In this document: piece after piece, positions 35,567 through 47,015 of the stretch
How positions within the stretch are numbered: position 1 is the first letter of the stretch
How the letters are laid out: every line of letters starts with the position of its first letter
Origin: Alternaria dauci
Taxonomy: Eukaryota; Ascomycota; Dothideomycetes; Pleosporales; Pleosporaceae
DNA: 64,000 nt
Reading direction: 5' to 3'
Assembly (NCBI RefSeq): GCF_042100115.1
Contig: NC_091275.1
Span: 1,488,001 to 1,552,000, forward strand
Position numbers and translations under genes: made by a program
The notes under the pieces: generated by a model
What the model was told of the DNA's origin: nothing
Databases searched by the model: none
The model's input: the letters and a program-made list of their open reading frames with translations, nothing else

Positions 35567-36571
35567 CTAGCGGTATGAGCGATCGTAGTCACCCTCGTAC
35601 GAGCGTCCTCCACCGTACGCCTCGCGCGCAGGAGGTGCGTCGTAGGCGCCAGCAGCTGGAGGTGGAGGCCTGTCGTAGTAGCCACCTCCACCACCCCGAC
35701 GGTCATCGCGTCCGCCCTCGCGACCGCCATCCCTGCCACCGTAGCTGCGGTCAGAGGCATACCGGTCGACACCGCGAGGGCCGTAGTCATCGCGACGGCC
35801 GCCGCCTCCGTAGCCGCGATCGTCGTATCTTGAGCTACGGGAACCGTAGTCATCGCGTCGGCCGTATCCGCCGCGGCGGTCATCAGTGTACCGGTCGTTG
35901 TAGCGCGGGCCGCCCCGGCCACGTCCGCCGAACTCTAACTCGGCATTAGCACGACATGCAAAGTGCAGGCAGCAATCAGACTTACCACGCTTGGGCGGTC
36001 CGTAGTACTTGCCCGGAGTGGGAGTACGGGGACGCGCACGGCGGGCCTTCTCGATGCTGAGTGTGCGGCCCTGGTGGACCTCTCCTTGAAGACCCTCCTT
36101 TGCTGCGTCAGCCTGCTCAGAGGTGACCATCTTGACGAAGCCAAAGCCACGCGACTCCTTGGTGTGAGGATCGCGCATAATGTTGCACTGCTCTACCTCG
36201 CCGTACTTCTCGAAGAGACGCGTGACCTCTTCTTCGCTAAGAGTAGGATGGATACCAGTGACGAAGAGGTTGGAGCCAGAGTTGCGGCTCTCATCGTCAT
36301 CATCCCTGCGCTCTGGCGGCGGGCCACTGGGCGAGCGTCAGTCAACAGCTCCATCAAGGGGCGAGCAAGCAGATACATACCGGCTGTCGCGGCCGCCAGG
36401 TGAGGCGCTGCGGGCGCGCGCGCCATCATCGCGACGGTCACCACGCGGAGACCTGCTGCGGTCGCGCTCATAGCCACGGGGCTCGTCTGCAATCCAGTCA
36501 GTATTCGCGCCATCATCACACAGGGCGGAAGACAAACCATCGTAGCCGCGCTGTTCGTTCTCGTACTCCAT
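35567..36571 (-). CDS. RNA-binding protein with one RRM and an RGG/Arg-Gly-Tyr tail (TRA2-like)
   Basis: Four exons on the minus strand: 36571-36538, 36486-36381, 36326-35986 and 35934-35567; 282 aa. The N-terminus is Arg/Ser-Asp-rich (ERDRSRSPRGDRRDD), like SR proteins. One RRM follows at about residues 62-138: RNP2-like NLFVTGI and RNP1 RGFGFVKM. The tail from about 160 is a Gly/Arg/Tyr/Asp low-complexity region (GGRGRGG, RRDDYGSRSSRYDDRGYGGGG). The order RS-RRM-RGG is that of transformer-2-like splicing factors. Introns 1 and 3 are each 51 nt, a multiple of three, and contain no in-frame stop, so unspliced messages would stay in frame. Role in mRNA processing is inferred from the family. 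Confidence 0.88.
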
Positions 36572-37320
36572 GGTGATGATGTGGTGGTGGGTCGGGTGAG
36601 TTGGTAGTTGGTTGGTTGAGGAAAGGTGTTTGCTGAAGCTTCGAGTTGGGCGATTTTTTGGCAGGACTGATCGACAGTAGCCGCGTCTCTACTTAGTAAG
36701 CGTCGCGCTAATAGCCAGCAGCGCTGCAAGTAAGTGGAGTAAAAAGCGGGCAATGTTGATGAGAGAGTGGAGGTGCCAGGCGAGCCAGGTGCTATTTGTA
36801 GATGAATGCCTGGTTATGCCACAGGAGCTGTGCTGAAGGCGACTGCTCGACCAAAGTGAGGCAACTGCTAGGGGCAACGTCCAGCGCCCTGGCCGCCGCA
36901 TCCAACCCACTAACGTGCGTCAACATTACTAGTGAACCACCATTTCTCGCAGAACGAGGCTCTCCTTCACCTGTCCAAGACTTTTACAGCACATTGCATC
37001 ACTTGTCAAAGACGCAACTAGTGATACGCATTGCAGCCAGCTATGTTCATATTCAAGTCCATCGCAATCGGCGCTTCGTTGACCGAACCCCGTCCGACGC
37101 CTTGCACCCGACCGCATCCAATTACTCGTGCTAAGATGCTCTGCTGAAACAACCCATGGAATGGGGCATCGGTCGCAGCCCTATTAGTGAATACCATGCG
37201 CCAGTTGCACCTCGTCTACCCAGCAAGGTAGGTATGTTTACAAATGCCAATGATAATACAAGACATGCCTCAAAGAGTGCATGCCAAAGAAAATAGTGAA
37301 AAGCAAAACTGGGCCATCAT
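36572..37320. other. Intergenic region
   Basis: About 750 bp: promoter side of the leftward RRM gene, 3' flank of NTO1. No feature beyond unremarkable sequence. Confidence 0.5.
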
Positions 37321-40300
37321 CTACCATCCTCTCGACCTCTTCTGCCTCTTACGCGCAACTGCTTTTTTGATCGCCGCCACGTTCGATTCTGGTGTGTCCG
37401 TGGGCCGAATTGGATCCGAGTCAGCCAGACCGTCTAGTTCGTCATCGTCGAGCTCGCTAAGCTCCTCGCTCATGTCTCGGAGTACCTCGCGGCCAGTGTA
37501 TCGTTCCTCATAGACAGTAGTACCGTGGACGTCGAAAGTCTCAAAGTACCAAGGTACACCGCCGTTGCCGAGAGGATTTAATAAGTTCTTCTCAGACCTT
37601 GGAGGCGTCAGAGGCTCGGGACGGCCATTAGACTCGGCATGAGATCCTGCTACTGTAGTCTGAGGCTGGTTGCTAGACACGCGAAGAGCATCTTGTCCGA
37701 GTTGGATAGCAATAGCTGCCTCGTCTGCCGCCTCGTCATGCGCATGATGTGCATCTGCAGCATTTTCGTCGGGTGTGGGCGCCATCTGCATCTCCTCAGC
37801 TTTCTGGTCCAGCACAGCAGCCTCTTCCCCATCAACGGCCTCTTCTTGAGCTTGCTCAACAGTTGTTGGGTCGGTTTCTGTCGTCTGTCGAACAGTTTCA
37901 GCCTGTGAGAGGATGCTAGGCCTGCGTTGTAGCTTCTCGTTAAGGAGCGTCTCCAGATCGGGCAGCTTCTCGTAAGGACGACCAGCTAGCTCGGATTCCT
38001 TCCTAAGTGCATCCTCAAAGTAGGGCTGCAGAACTTTGGTAATTCGCTTGACAACCTTCTTCATTTCCTTTTGCTCAGAGGTCAAACTGCTGTGCGAGAC
38101 CTTGTTCAGCTGTTCTTCGGCCTCGCCAACGTTTGTGACAGCGGCGAACCCGAGCTCCGCGCTCAATACCGCAGCTACATCGTCATTGAACGTCTGCACG
38201 GAAGTGTAATACTTCTCGTCGAGCTTTTTCTGAAGATTGTTAAATCCTTCAGTGAAATATCCTCTGCTATCGAGTCTAATGAAAAGTCAGCGAATATCTA
38301 AAAACTTCGTAGTGAGATGCTTACGTTTGCGCTCGCACTAGGATAGGCTGAAGGAGCTGAGGAATTGGAAAGTATATGCAATCGACAATCTGCTGCAGTA
38401 TGAGGACGTCCTTGAGCTTCTCGGCTTCTCGCTGTTTAACCATCTCGCACAAGACTCGGATCTGCTCCATGTCGTCCTCGAGACGTTCTGCGAACTCAAT
38501 GCGTCTCTGAAGTCGGGGCCTGCCAGCCGCGCCCATGCCCGCAAAGTTACGGCGAGTGATCTCCATAGACGAGAAAGCTTCCATTTGCAACTGAAGGCGC
38601 TTCAGTAGGGCAGCACCGCGTCGAGCCTCACGCTTGAGCGTCCAGTACTTGCATGCCTCTTGCACGAACTCTTTGCGCTTACGCACGTTGAACTTGATCA
38701 GCGTGTTTTCAACGTTGTGGTAGACAGCTTGGGGAACAACGGGTGCACCTGACGGAAGTCGCCAGGACTTGGTAGATTGCCCACGTTTCCGCTTGTTAGA
38801 TCCGGGGGTATCATCTTCCGGTCCTTCGATAGAAGGCATTGCGTGCGAGGAACCGATGGAAAGGGCATAGGCTTGGCTGTCTGGCCATCGAACATGACGC
38901 ATGGTGTGACGGTAGAAAGCTTTCGCATCTGCGATTGCACTCTCAACATCGTACTCGCGCTTCCAGTCTGATGGAGTGTGACGATCACAGTAGGCTTTGA
39001 GTACGGTCGTATCTTGTGGGTTCGATGAATGCGAGGACTTCATGCGCAAGCATAGCCTAGCCCTTCGTGCACATGTGACATGGAAGGCTTCAAAACATGA
39101 CTTGTGGCCGCATTGGATGCATGCTCCCATCTTCTGTTTGCAGATGTAGCAAGACTTTCTAATAGTTAGTGAGCTGTCCATGTACTGAGGTATCTGAACT
39201 CTTACCAGCTTCCACCTAGTTTTAGGAACCTTCTCAACATCCTGTACTGGCTCTTGGAACGTCGCATTGCCCAGTGATACCTCCGGTATCCACATGGCAC
39301 AGAGCAGATGTGCCCATTTCATCGCGGTGGTTTGCTTGAACGCACCGTCTATGTTCGGACAGAATATGCAACCCTGTGATTGTTAGCATGCATCAAATGA
39401 AGCAGACCGGGCCAGGGCATACCGGAAGCTCACTGACAGGGGTTCCGCGCCCCACCAGTTGACACCGTCTGCACAGCCATTGTCCTTCTGGTATGAAAGG
39501 CACTCCGTAGCACTCTTGATGGACGGCCAGATCACAACCATCGCAGAACACTATTGCGTTGGTGTTTTCGCAGTCACCGTCGTCGCAGATGGCGCATTTT
39601 GTGTCTTGCTCTTCGCCTTGGCCAGCAGGTTCTCCGTTGACTGCAGCTGCGCTGCTGGAGCGTGGGCGATGCGTCTGAGGTGGTTTCGGGTTCGGTTTGG
39701 GTATGCCTTTGACATATCAGCTGTTGTGTCCGACATCGCACTGCCTCGGGCTAGACTTACGCTTCTCCAACGCATGCCACTCCTTCTCGATCTGGGTGAT
39801 GGTTACTTCGAATATCGCAGGCTTGATGCCTTCAACACCCTCTTCCTTCCGTTGTATGTTGAGTGCTTCTAGCCACCGATCGTCTTGCTCGTCCATGTCG
39901 TACTCGACACGGCCGACGGCAACGGCACCGGCAGTTCCTTCAGCTTCTGTCTGCAGAGTCAGATCCAGATCCTCTTCGATAGAACCCTCGGGTAGCCTGA
40001 TCAGGCTATTCTCCGATGGCCTTGTAAAGATCTCGCTCTCCTGGTATCCGATATTCGCCATGGTCTTGTCGACATAGTTGACCTTGACACCCTCGCTTTC
40101 TTCGTGTTCTTTGAACGGATCGACTTGGCGCACTGATGGCTTGGGCAGATTGAGCTTCTCCCTTGGGTTCATGGTTGGGAGGGGGTTGACTCGTGGTCGA
40201 GGCGGTGATCCAAGGCCAGCTAGCATGGAATCTCTGTTGCGAGGAGGTCGGCCTGGACGTCGCTTGGGTGTGACAAAAGCGCCTGAGCCGTTGACGGCCA

Positions 40301-40904
40301 AGCTGGCATCCTCTTGCTCCTGCGCAGCATTCTCTGCTTGTTGCGCCCGCAGACCGTCAAGCATGGCCGAGATGCCGCTGTCGACGGCATACTGACCGGT
40401 CGACGAACCGTTCAGCGGAGTTCCTGGGGCGCTGTCCTGGGGGCTGATGCCATCGATCTGGTCCGCGGTGTAGACGGGGAACTCGACATCAATGTCCAGG
40501 TCGGGGTGAAATTCGTCCCAGCTGCGCTCCTCGCGCGGCTTGTATCCATCGTTTTGAGCCACTGCGGCGGCGACTGCGGCGGCCGAACTGGAACGCGGTC
40601 CAGCTGGCGGCCTTTCGCGTCGGGGTCTGGTGTATGAGGGGGAAGGCGCTGATAGAGGCAGGCCTTGCCGTTCGGCGTTGATGCGTCCTACGCGGCCGCG
40701 GGGACCAGTGTACGCGTAGCCTCCGGGTCCAGTTCCTCCTACAGGTGTCTCGAGCCCAGCGTCATCCACGTATCGTCCCCCGCCTCCTGGTCCGCCTGGA
40801 ATGTACTTGCGCCGCTTGCTGGCTGGCGCCGAGTCAGATAGGTGTCGCCGGGGCGGTCGTGTGCTTCTCACGCGTGGTAGTGGTGTGTCGGGAACAGGCG
40901 CCAT
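37321..40904 (-). CDS. NTO1: NuA3 histone acetyltransferase subunit NTO1 (BRPF-like, PHD-zinc knuckle-PHD)
   Basis: Nuclear scaffold of the NuA3 acetyltransferase complex that reads histone H3. Five exons on the minus strand: 40904-39761, 39706-39423, 39373-39206, 39154-38325 and 38275-37321; 1126 aa. Order: a disordered basic N-terminus; an Epl1-like segment near 120-145 ([22 protein letters not shown]); the first PHD ([21 protein letters not shown] through GQWLCRRC), from about residue 415; an extended PHD made of [26 protein letters not shown] and [19 protein letters not shown]; a coiled region; and a degenerate bromodomain-like stretch across exon 4/5. The C-terminus is acidic then basic ([12 protein letters not shown]). 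The start chosen is the first true ATG ([11 protein letters not shown]). Conserved residues stay in frame across all four junctions. Confidence 0.93.
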
Positions 40905-42216
40905 GTAGACAGAGCGAATGTGTCTAGAGCCCCCCAAGGGTGAGGTTGGGAATCGCGAAATCACGCGCCGGCGCCGGTGCTGTGTCGTGAAAGCTACGGC
41001 AAGCGCGTATTCACCCGGCAGCCAAAATGCACCGTGTTCATCGATTCGGGAGCCTGCGGTGGGCAGTGTGCGGAGGGGCGTTGGCTGCGAGACGGGCGCG
41101 ATACCGTGATGCGCCTGCTTGGAGGTGCAACCCGGGGTCGGCGAAAGCGGTTAGTCCGCCAAGCACCATGTGGGCTGGAGCTAGTTCGCAGTTCCCCGTT
41201 CACACCAGGCCGCACCCTACTGTCTTGTTGCAGAGCCGATCGCTAATGACCAAGCCCATCTTCGGCAACTCGATTCTGTCTGCCGGCCTCCAACAAGTGC
41301 TTGAGCTACTATTGTCGTAATCGCTCGGATATTCCTCGACGCGCTGTCCGAGCCGTCTTCGTCCCGGTCAACTACCCTGCGTGTTTGCTAAGCTCATTCT
41401 TGCACATCATACTGGCACATGTTTTCACCAATACCAAAGCTGTACTCTACACTCGACTCCCTGTCATGAGTCGTGCATCTCCGGGAACCTGAGCCAACAC
41501 GACATCTCGTGTCAGACCAGGGCTGCCGATCCACTACCCCAGATTTCGACGTCACAAGCGAAATGGTTCCTGCATGGACATAGTCAGTACGGCCCTGCTC
41601 GGCAACCTGGCCGTCAAGCCGCTGGCCTAGATGGCACATTCTCCAACAGTCGTCTCCACGGCAAGCTTCGCAGCGATTACTGTCTTCACCTCATAGCGTT
41701 TGGCGAAGCGCGGTTATGTGCTTTGACAACAGAGGTGTGTCAAACTTGTAGTCATTGTTACAGGCAGTATAGCAACCATTTTTTCACTGTGATTGACTTG
41801 ACGGACGGCGAACATTTCTCGCCAAAGTCGTTTTCCCAACACTACGCTCGATGCGCACACCTTGGGAGCAGTCTTACGATCCTCAGACATGAAGCATCAG
41901 CACCGGCGACGGAACCAACCATACAAAGAGGCTAGCAACACGCCCGGGGAATATTGAACCAACAGCACTTCATGCTTAGCCGATGGGGCGTAGTAAGCCC
42001 AACTGTCGATCTCGTGGCACACGCCCATCAAGCTTGGCTTACGGACAATAGGAAGTGTTTTACGATAAAAAACTAGTTTTTCGAGCGTGTTTTAATGCAG
42101 CTACGTTCCTCTCTGTGTTTGGTGTTGCTGTTTTATCTCCAGAACAGTACGCATTTCGACATCACAACTATATACTAGCAACTTACCAACAGCCAATACT
42201 GGGATCTGATTACAAC
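40905..42216. other. Divergent intergenic region
   Basis: About 1.3 kb between NTO1 (leftward) and the FAD monooxygenase (rightward). The plus-strand frame at 41381-41935 is not coding-like and lacks an ATG at its head. No repeat found. Confidence 0.5.
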
Positions 42217-43760
42217 ATGACTCAGACAGATTCAGCCACTTCGAAACCGTTCAGAGTCATTATCGTCGGGGCCGGTATCGTCGGTTTATCGCTCTCCCAC
42301 GCCTTACAACTAGCCAACATTGACCACGTCGTTCTTGAAAAACACAGCAAGATCGTCTCGGTAAGAGGTGCAGCACTGATCATCTGGCCCCAGGTCGCAC
42401 GCATCTTCGACCAGTTTGGCATTCTCGACAGCATCGCCAAGGCTATCACGCCTGTAAGCAAAGAGTACATAAGATGGCCAGACGGAAGTTTGAGCCGACA
42501 TGATCTTTTCCAACAGTATATGAGCAAACTGTAGGTTCTTTTGCGATATTACAATACCTGGACATCAAAATAAAGGACGAATGCTGACTCCACAAAAGCT
42601 TCCAAGTACCGAGTATCGTGTTTGATCGCCAAGCTTTGGTATCACATCTATACGAGGGACTACCGGATAAGTCATACATTCAGACTAACCGACGGCTTGA
42701 AAGAATCGAGCACACTGAGACTGGTGTTCGTGTCCATCTCGCTGATGGCTCTATGGAAGAAGGCAGTATGGTCATTGGAGCAGACGGTGTGCATAGCCTC
42801 GTGCGACAGCTCATGTGGGACTATGCCTCGGAATTCGAACCGGGAACCATACCTGAAGAAGATAAAGAGGCGATGAGCTTCAGCGAGTTCAGAGGTATCT
42901 TCGGTGTCAGCACTATGAAAGACTCGTTCAATCTTGGTCCTGCGGATACGCATGTCATCCTAGGTCACGACAACACGAAATTGCTTTTCACTCAGCAGGA
43001 AAAGGTATACTGGGGTATCACCTTCAAAGATGAGGCTCATCTGCCAGAAAAGAGAAACAAAGCTACCGAAGCAGACATCGAGGCAGTAGCAAGGAATTTC
43101 GCCGACCAGCCTGTTACAGAGAAGATCAAAGTAGGAGACTTGTGGGAAACTAACATTCGGAGCGGTCTTCTCACTGTCGAAGAAGGCATCTTGAGTAAAT
43201 GGTATGCTGGACGTATAGTTCTCGTAGGCGATTCAGCACACAAGGTACACGTTCTCTCTTTGTCCCCATTAGCAAACCTTTGTCTGACCCAATACAAGAT
43301 GACCGCAGACATTGGTATGGGTGCCAATATGGCCATAGAATCCGCAGTCTATCTTTGCAACATTCTCCACCGCGAGTTTGGCGCGACGCCCACTCGGAAT
43401 ACCAACAATGCCGAGCTTGCTGCTCTCTTCACCGAATATCAAGCTGGGCGTCACGAGCGAGCGAGCGCTTTTGTCAGAACAAGTGGGCAAGTGACACGCA
43501 TGAACAGCTACCAGACCTATCTTGGTCGCCTTTTTGTCGGGTATCTGGCGCCGTATATCTTGCCCCTACAGAGGAAGGCTACCGCAAGGACGTTGGCTAA
43601 GGGTCCGAAAGTGGAGTACGCGCCGACGAGGACAATCAACGAGAGCGCCGAGGGGTGGCATCTGGATGAGAACAAGGAGAAGGAGAAGAAAGACGGATGG
43701 CTGAAGTATGTCTTCTTGACAGTGTTGCTGGCGGCGAGCTTTACATTTTTTCGGTCTTGA
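42217..43760 (+). CDS. FAD-dependent monooxygenase with C-terminal membrane anchor
   Basis: Three exons: 42217-42530, 42599-43244 and 43299-43760; 473 aa. It is a group A aromatic-hydroxylase-type flavoprotein: N-terminal FAD fold FRVIIVGAGIVGLSLSHAL ending in the acidic VVLEK, the DG motif GADGVHSLVRQLMWDY, and the GD motif IVLVGDSAHKMTADIGMGAN. The last 20 residues (WLKYVFLTVLLAASFTFFRS) form one TM helix, so the enzyme is probably anchored to an internal membrane, like meroterpenoid and indole-diterpene epoxidases (PaxM type). The substrate is unknown. The start is the first ATG; the frame is open further upstream without one. The second intron is 54 nt with no in-frame stop. It is convergent with the F-box gene; no prenyltransferase or polyketide synthase lies nearby. 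Confidence 0.9.
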
Positions 43761-44026
43761 TGTCGTTGTGGTCCAATAGTCGCTCCCTTTCATTGTTACA
43801 TCTCACAGAATGGCCCTCGCAGCTCATGGAACGTATGACAAGCACGTGGCATATAACGTTCGCAATACTTTTCTCCAACCGCCTTCTTTGTCTATAGAGA
43901 GGCATCGAAATTATACAGCAGCAAATACGCCCAGCAACAGTGAACACGACATTTCGTGCTTATCAAATGACTTCGATATGCAAAAGAGCGTGACTGTACC
44001 CGTGCCTCTCTACGCCATAGCGCACC

Positions 44027-46561
44027 TCAACGGTAGTACCAACCAGATTCGTAGCGGTTGCCATAGCAGTCGAGTTCGCCAGCTTCTGAATTTACTGGCT
44101 TCCTCAGGACCGTAATGTCTCCAGGCCAGTATCCCTCCACGTCTGGTTCAGCCTCACCCATCGCCAACAAATTGTCATAGGCGGCTTTCCTATCTCTGCG
44201 AAACTTACCTATCTCTCCTACCACGTCAAGCAACGGCTCAGTTTCGCATACATTCCTGCTAGGCTCCACCTGTACGGCAGAGTGGCTAGGCGCAAGTTCT
44301 AGTCCGCCCATAGCTGCCAAAGGAAGTGTGCGATCCGGCTCACGGCCGGGTTGCCCACACTCCTCGTCATCGAAGAAGGAGAAGTCATGCGCTGCAGCGT
44401 TCCAAAATGCTTCTGAGTCTCTGTCTTCGGTGGATGATTTTGTTGGATAAGCCCGCCAACTACTAGTGATCTTCTTAGGCGCTGACGGTGGGGGCGCCAT
44501 CTCAAGTACCAGTCTTTGAAGTGCAAATTGATTGCTTGCATACTCTTTTTCTGCAATGATACGTCTCCGGCCCGGTGGAAGTACGTATGTATGTCTGGCG
44601 CGCTCTCTTGCAATTGAGGCTTCCTCAGCCGCGTCTTTGATGTATTGTATGATTCGATGAACAATTTTCTTGTCAGTTGTCATGGTTGGTACGTCGGTAA
44701 GAACCAGAGTGTGAAGGTTCGGAAGCACTCCAGGATGTAGTCGAGGCTGATATGCTTGACGAAATTTCAAACGAGCTTTCTTGTCATTGATGTAGTAGGA
44801 GGAGCTCGTTCGGGACCTGACCGCAGCGTTGCCTGTCGGCTGGCACAGCATTTCGGTACCATGAGTTGGTGCAGGTGATGCAAAATTTGCTCGTGTGTGG
44901 TGAATACGTTCGATTGAACCAGGCTGATAGTTCTCGTTGATCCTTAAGTTGCTAAGTGGAGTCAACGGCGAATCTACGGGTATAGGCTTCGGTGCATACG
45001 CAGGGCCTCGGTTTATCTGTAGCGGCTGCAGAGTAACACTTCTATCAGGGACGACTGTGGTGCTTTGCCTGTCATTATCGGCTCTGCCCAACGTTGTCTT
45101 GATAGGTGCGGAGGATGGAGGTACTGCCGGCGACCCGGGGAGCTCAACCGGGTATGATGCGTCCCCAGGCGCCTCATGAACAACTGTAGATTGCGAATCA
45201 AGCTCCGCTATAGGTAGCTCGACAGCTTCGAGTTCATCCGCACCTGTAGGCTTGTAGATTCCGAGGTCCCCGTCGAGTTCTGCGCGCGGCGATTTGGGTA
45301 TTTCGAGAGGCGCGTCTTTTGTCACCAACTCGTAGTTGACCCTCAGATATCTCAATTTGCGCGATGCATACTCAGCCAAAATAGGAGTGAGTTTTGATAC
45401 GCTAGGCAGCTCTACGGCGTCATCCGGAGATTTTGGCGAGACGGCAGTAGGATTTCTCACTACCACAGGTAGTATGCCAACATCCAGGACTTGCAAACGC
45501 CCGGACCGTAGTAAAGCTGATATTCCTTCAACGGTGACGGCGTTACTGGAGAGATACAAATGCGACACTCCGACATCGCTAGTTTCCTCGATAGCAAGGC
45601 TACCGGGGAAGCCCTCAGTAAGCTTCTTGCGAAGATGACTTACAAGATTCTCCGACTCAAACGCCCACGATTCGTCGGCAGGAATCGCATGTTGGACTGG
45701 CGGTAGTGGGGCACGAGAGGTATGCGCTGCAATATTCGTCTCCTTCAAACATAGTTCGAGAAGGAGTCGTACGCTAGTGTCCGTCAGGAAGTTGTTGCTT
45801 ATGTCAAGACTTCTGATACGACTTCTAATAGCATGCGCAACTATTGAAAACTCTTCGTCTTTGATTCCAGTTCCATGAAGATTCAGAACTCGTAGATTTC
45901 GAAGGTACTTTAGGGTAGAGAGAACAGCCTTGTCTCTCGCAGCTGCAGTCTTTGATAGGTCCAATGAGACGAGATCTGGAAAATGGGGTAAGGCTTCGGC
46001 AAGACCCATTGGTGTAGCGTTCATGCAGCTGGAAGCGTCAAGTAGGCGTAACCCGAATACTGGATACGCAGTGGGGTGAGTCGACCTCCATCGCAAACTC
46101 GAGCGTCGCAAGCTCAAGAGAGAAGCGTGATCGAAGAAGGGTAGGCCGTCCACGATCAAGCACTGTAGACGAGGCAGATATTCCAGGCAGTCTCGGAGCC
46201 ATTCTGCGTGCGGCCCATCATATAGCTCTGCATGAGCCGGCGGAAAACGCAAAGTGTGTGTAAGCTCCCGTACGGAGGCCCGCGCATAGGGCAACGTACG
46301 CTTGAACCGTGTGAGTGCCACTATCGGACGTCAGATAGTATATCAGTTTTCGTGCTGTAGTGTCCTACCATATACAGTATCGTTTTCAACTCCAAAATGT
46401 GAAGCTGGACTACCCCAAAGGTTCGGTATGAATGTTTGGTGCCATTGCCGACAGACTAGAGCTGCAGAGCACAGATCTCGAGAGGGCAGATAGGGAGCGA
46501 CGAGCATCCAAGGATCGCGTCGCATCACGCTTTCGTAAGACGGAAGAAGGTCGTCCGCCAT
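44027..46561 (-). CDS. F-box / leucine-rich-repeat protein
   Basis: Two exons on the minus strand, 46561-46369 and 46320-44027; 828 aa. The N-terminus is an F-box: MADDLLPSYESVMRRDPWML, then VAPYLPSRDLCSAALVCRQWHQTFIPNLW (about residues 10-55). Leucine-rich segments follow (LPRLQCLIVDGLPFFD, FPDLVSLDLSKTAA, LRNLRVLNLHGTGI, IRSLDISNNFL, VSHLYLSSNAVTVEGI and VLDVGI), typical of the ribonuclease-inhibitor type. The second half is an unordered Pro/Thr/Glu-rich stretch followed by conserved blocks (LHTLVLTDVPTM; IIQYIKDAAEEASIARERA) and a terminal YGNRYESGWYY. It is likely a substrate adaptor for an SCF ubiquitin ligase; targets unknown. Confidence 0.88.
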
Positions 46562-47015
46562 GGCCAGTAAATGTGAGTAGCATTTAAAGAGACGCAGTGT
46601 TGCTATGGCATATCCGTTATATCGCCACTTAATAACCTAGTAGAAAAGGAGAATGGAAATGCAGGCACGAGTCCAATTTCCGCTCGCAGCGGGATCCGTA
46701 CGTGCATCGTTTGGTACACGGTAGATGGTGGTGGGTAGGCTGAGTCGCGAGGCTGTGTTAGGGATGATCGGCTCATCGTTGCAGCCTTGCGAATGATGCA
46801 ACAGATGGCGGGCCTAACTTTCTAACCCGATTCGGCGACCTCGCTATCAAAGGCTTATTTGTATCTGGCGACAACACTCTATGCCTATGCGATTCGGCAT
46901 CCTTTGGATGGTGACACTAGTGATTGAAAATTCTTTGAACCACAGCAAGAAAGAATGTTCACGTGTTGAAAAGCTTGGTATTATGCTAGGTATTTCGATA
47001 TTGCCTTGTCACTCC
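46562..47015. other. Intergenic region
   Basis: About 450 bp between two leftward genes. No motif of note. Confidence 0.5.

Noticed and set aside
41381..41935. 184-codon plus-strand frame between NTO1 and the monooxygenase
   Set aside because: It lacks an ATG at its head and shows no conserved motif or coding-like composition.
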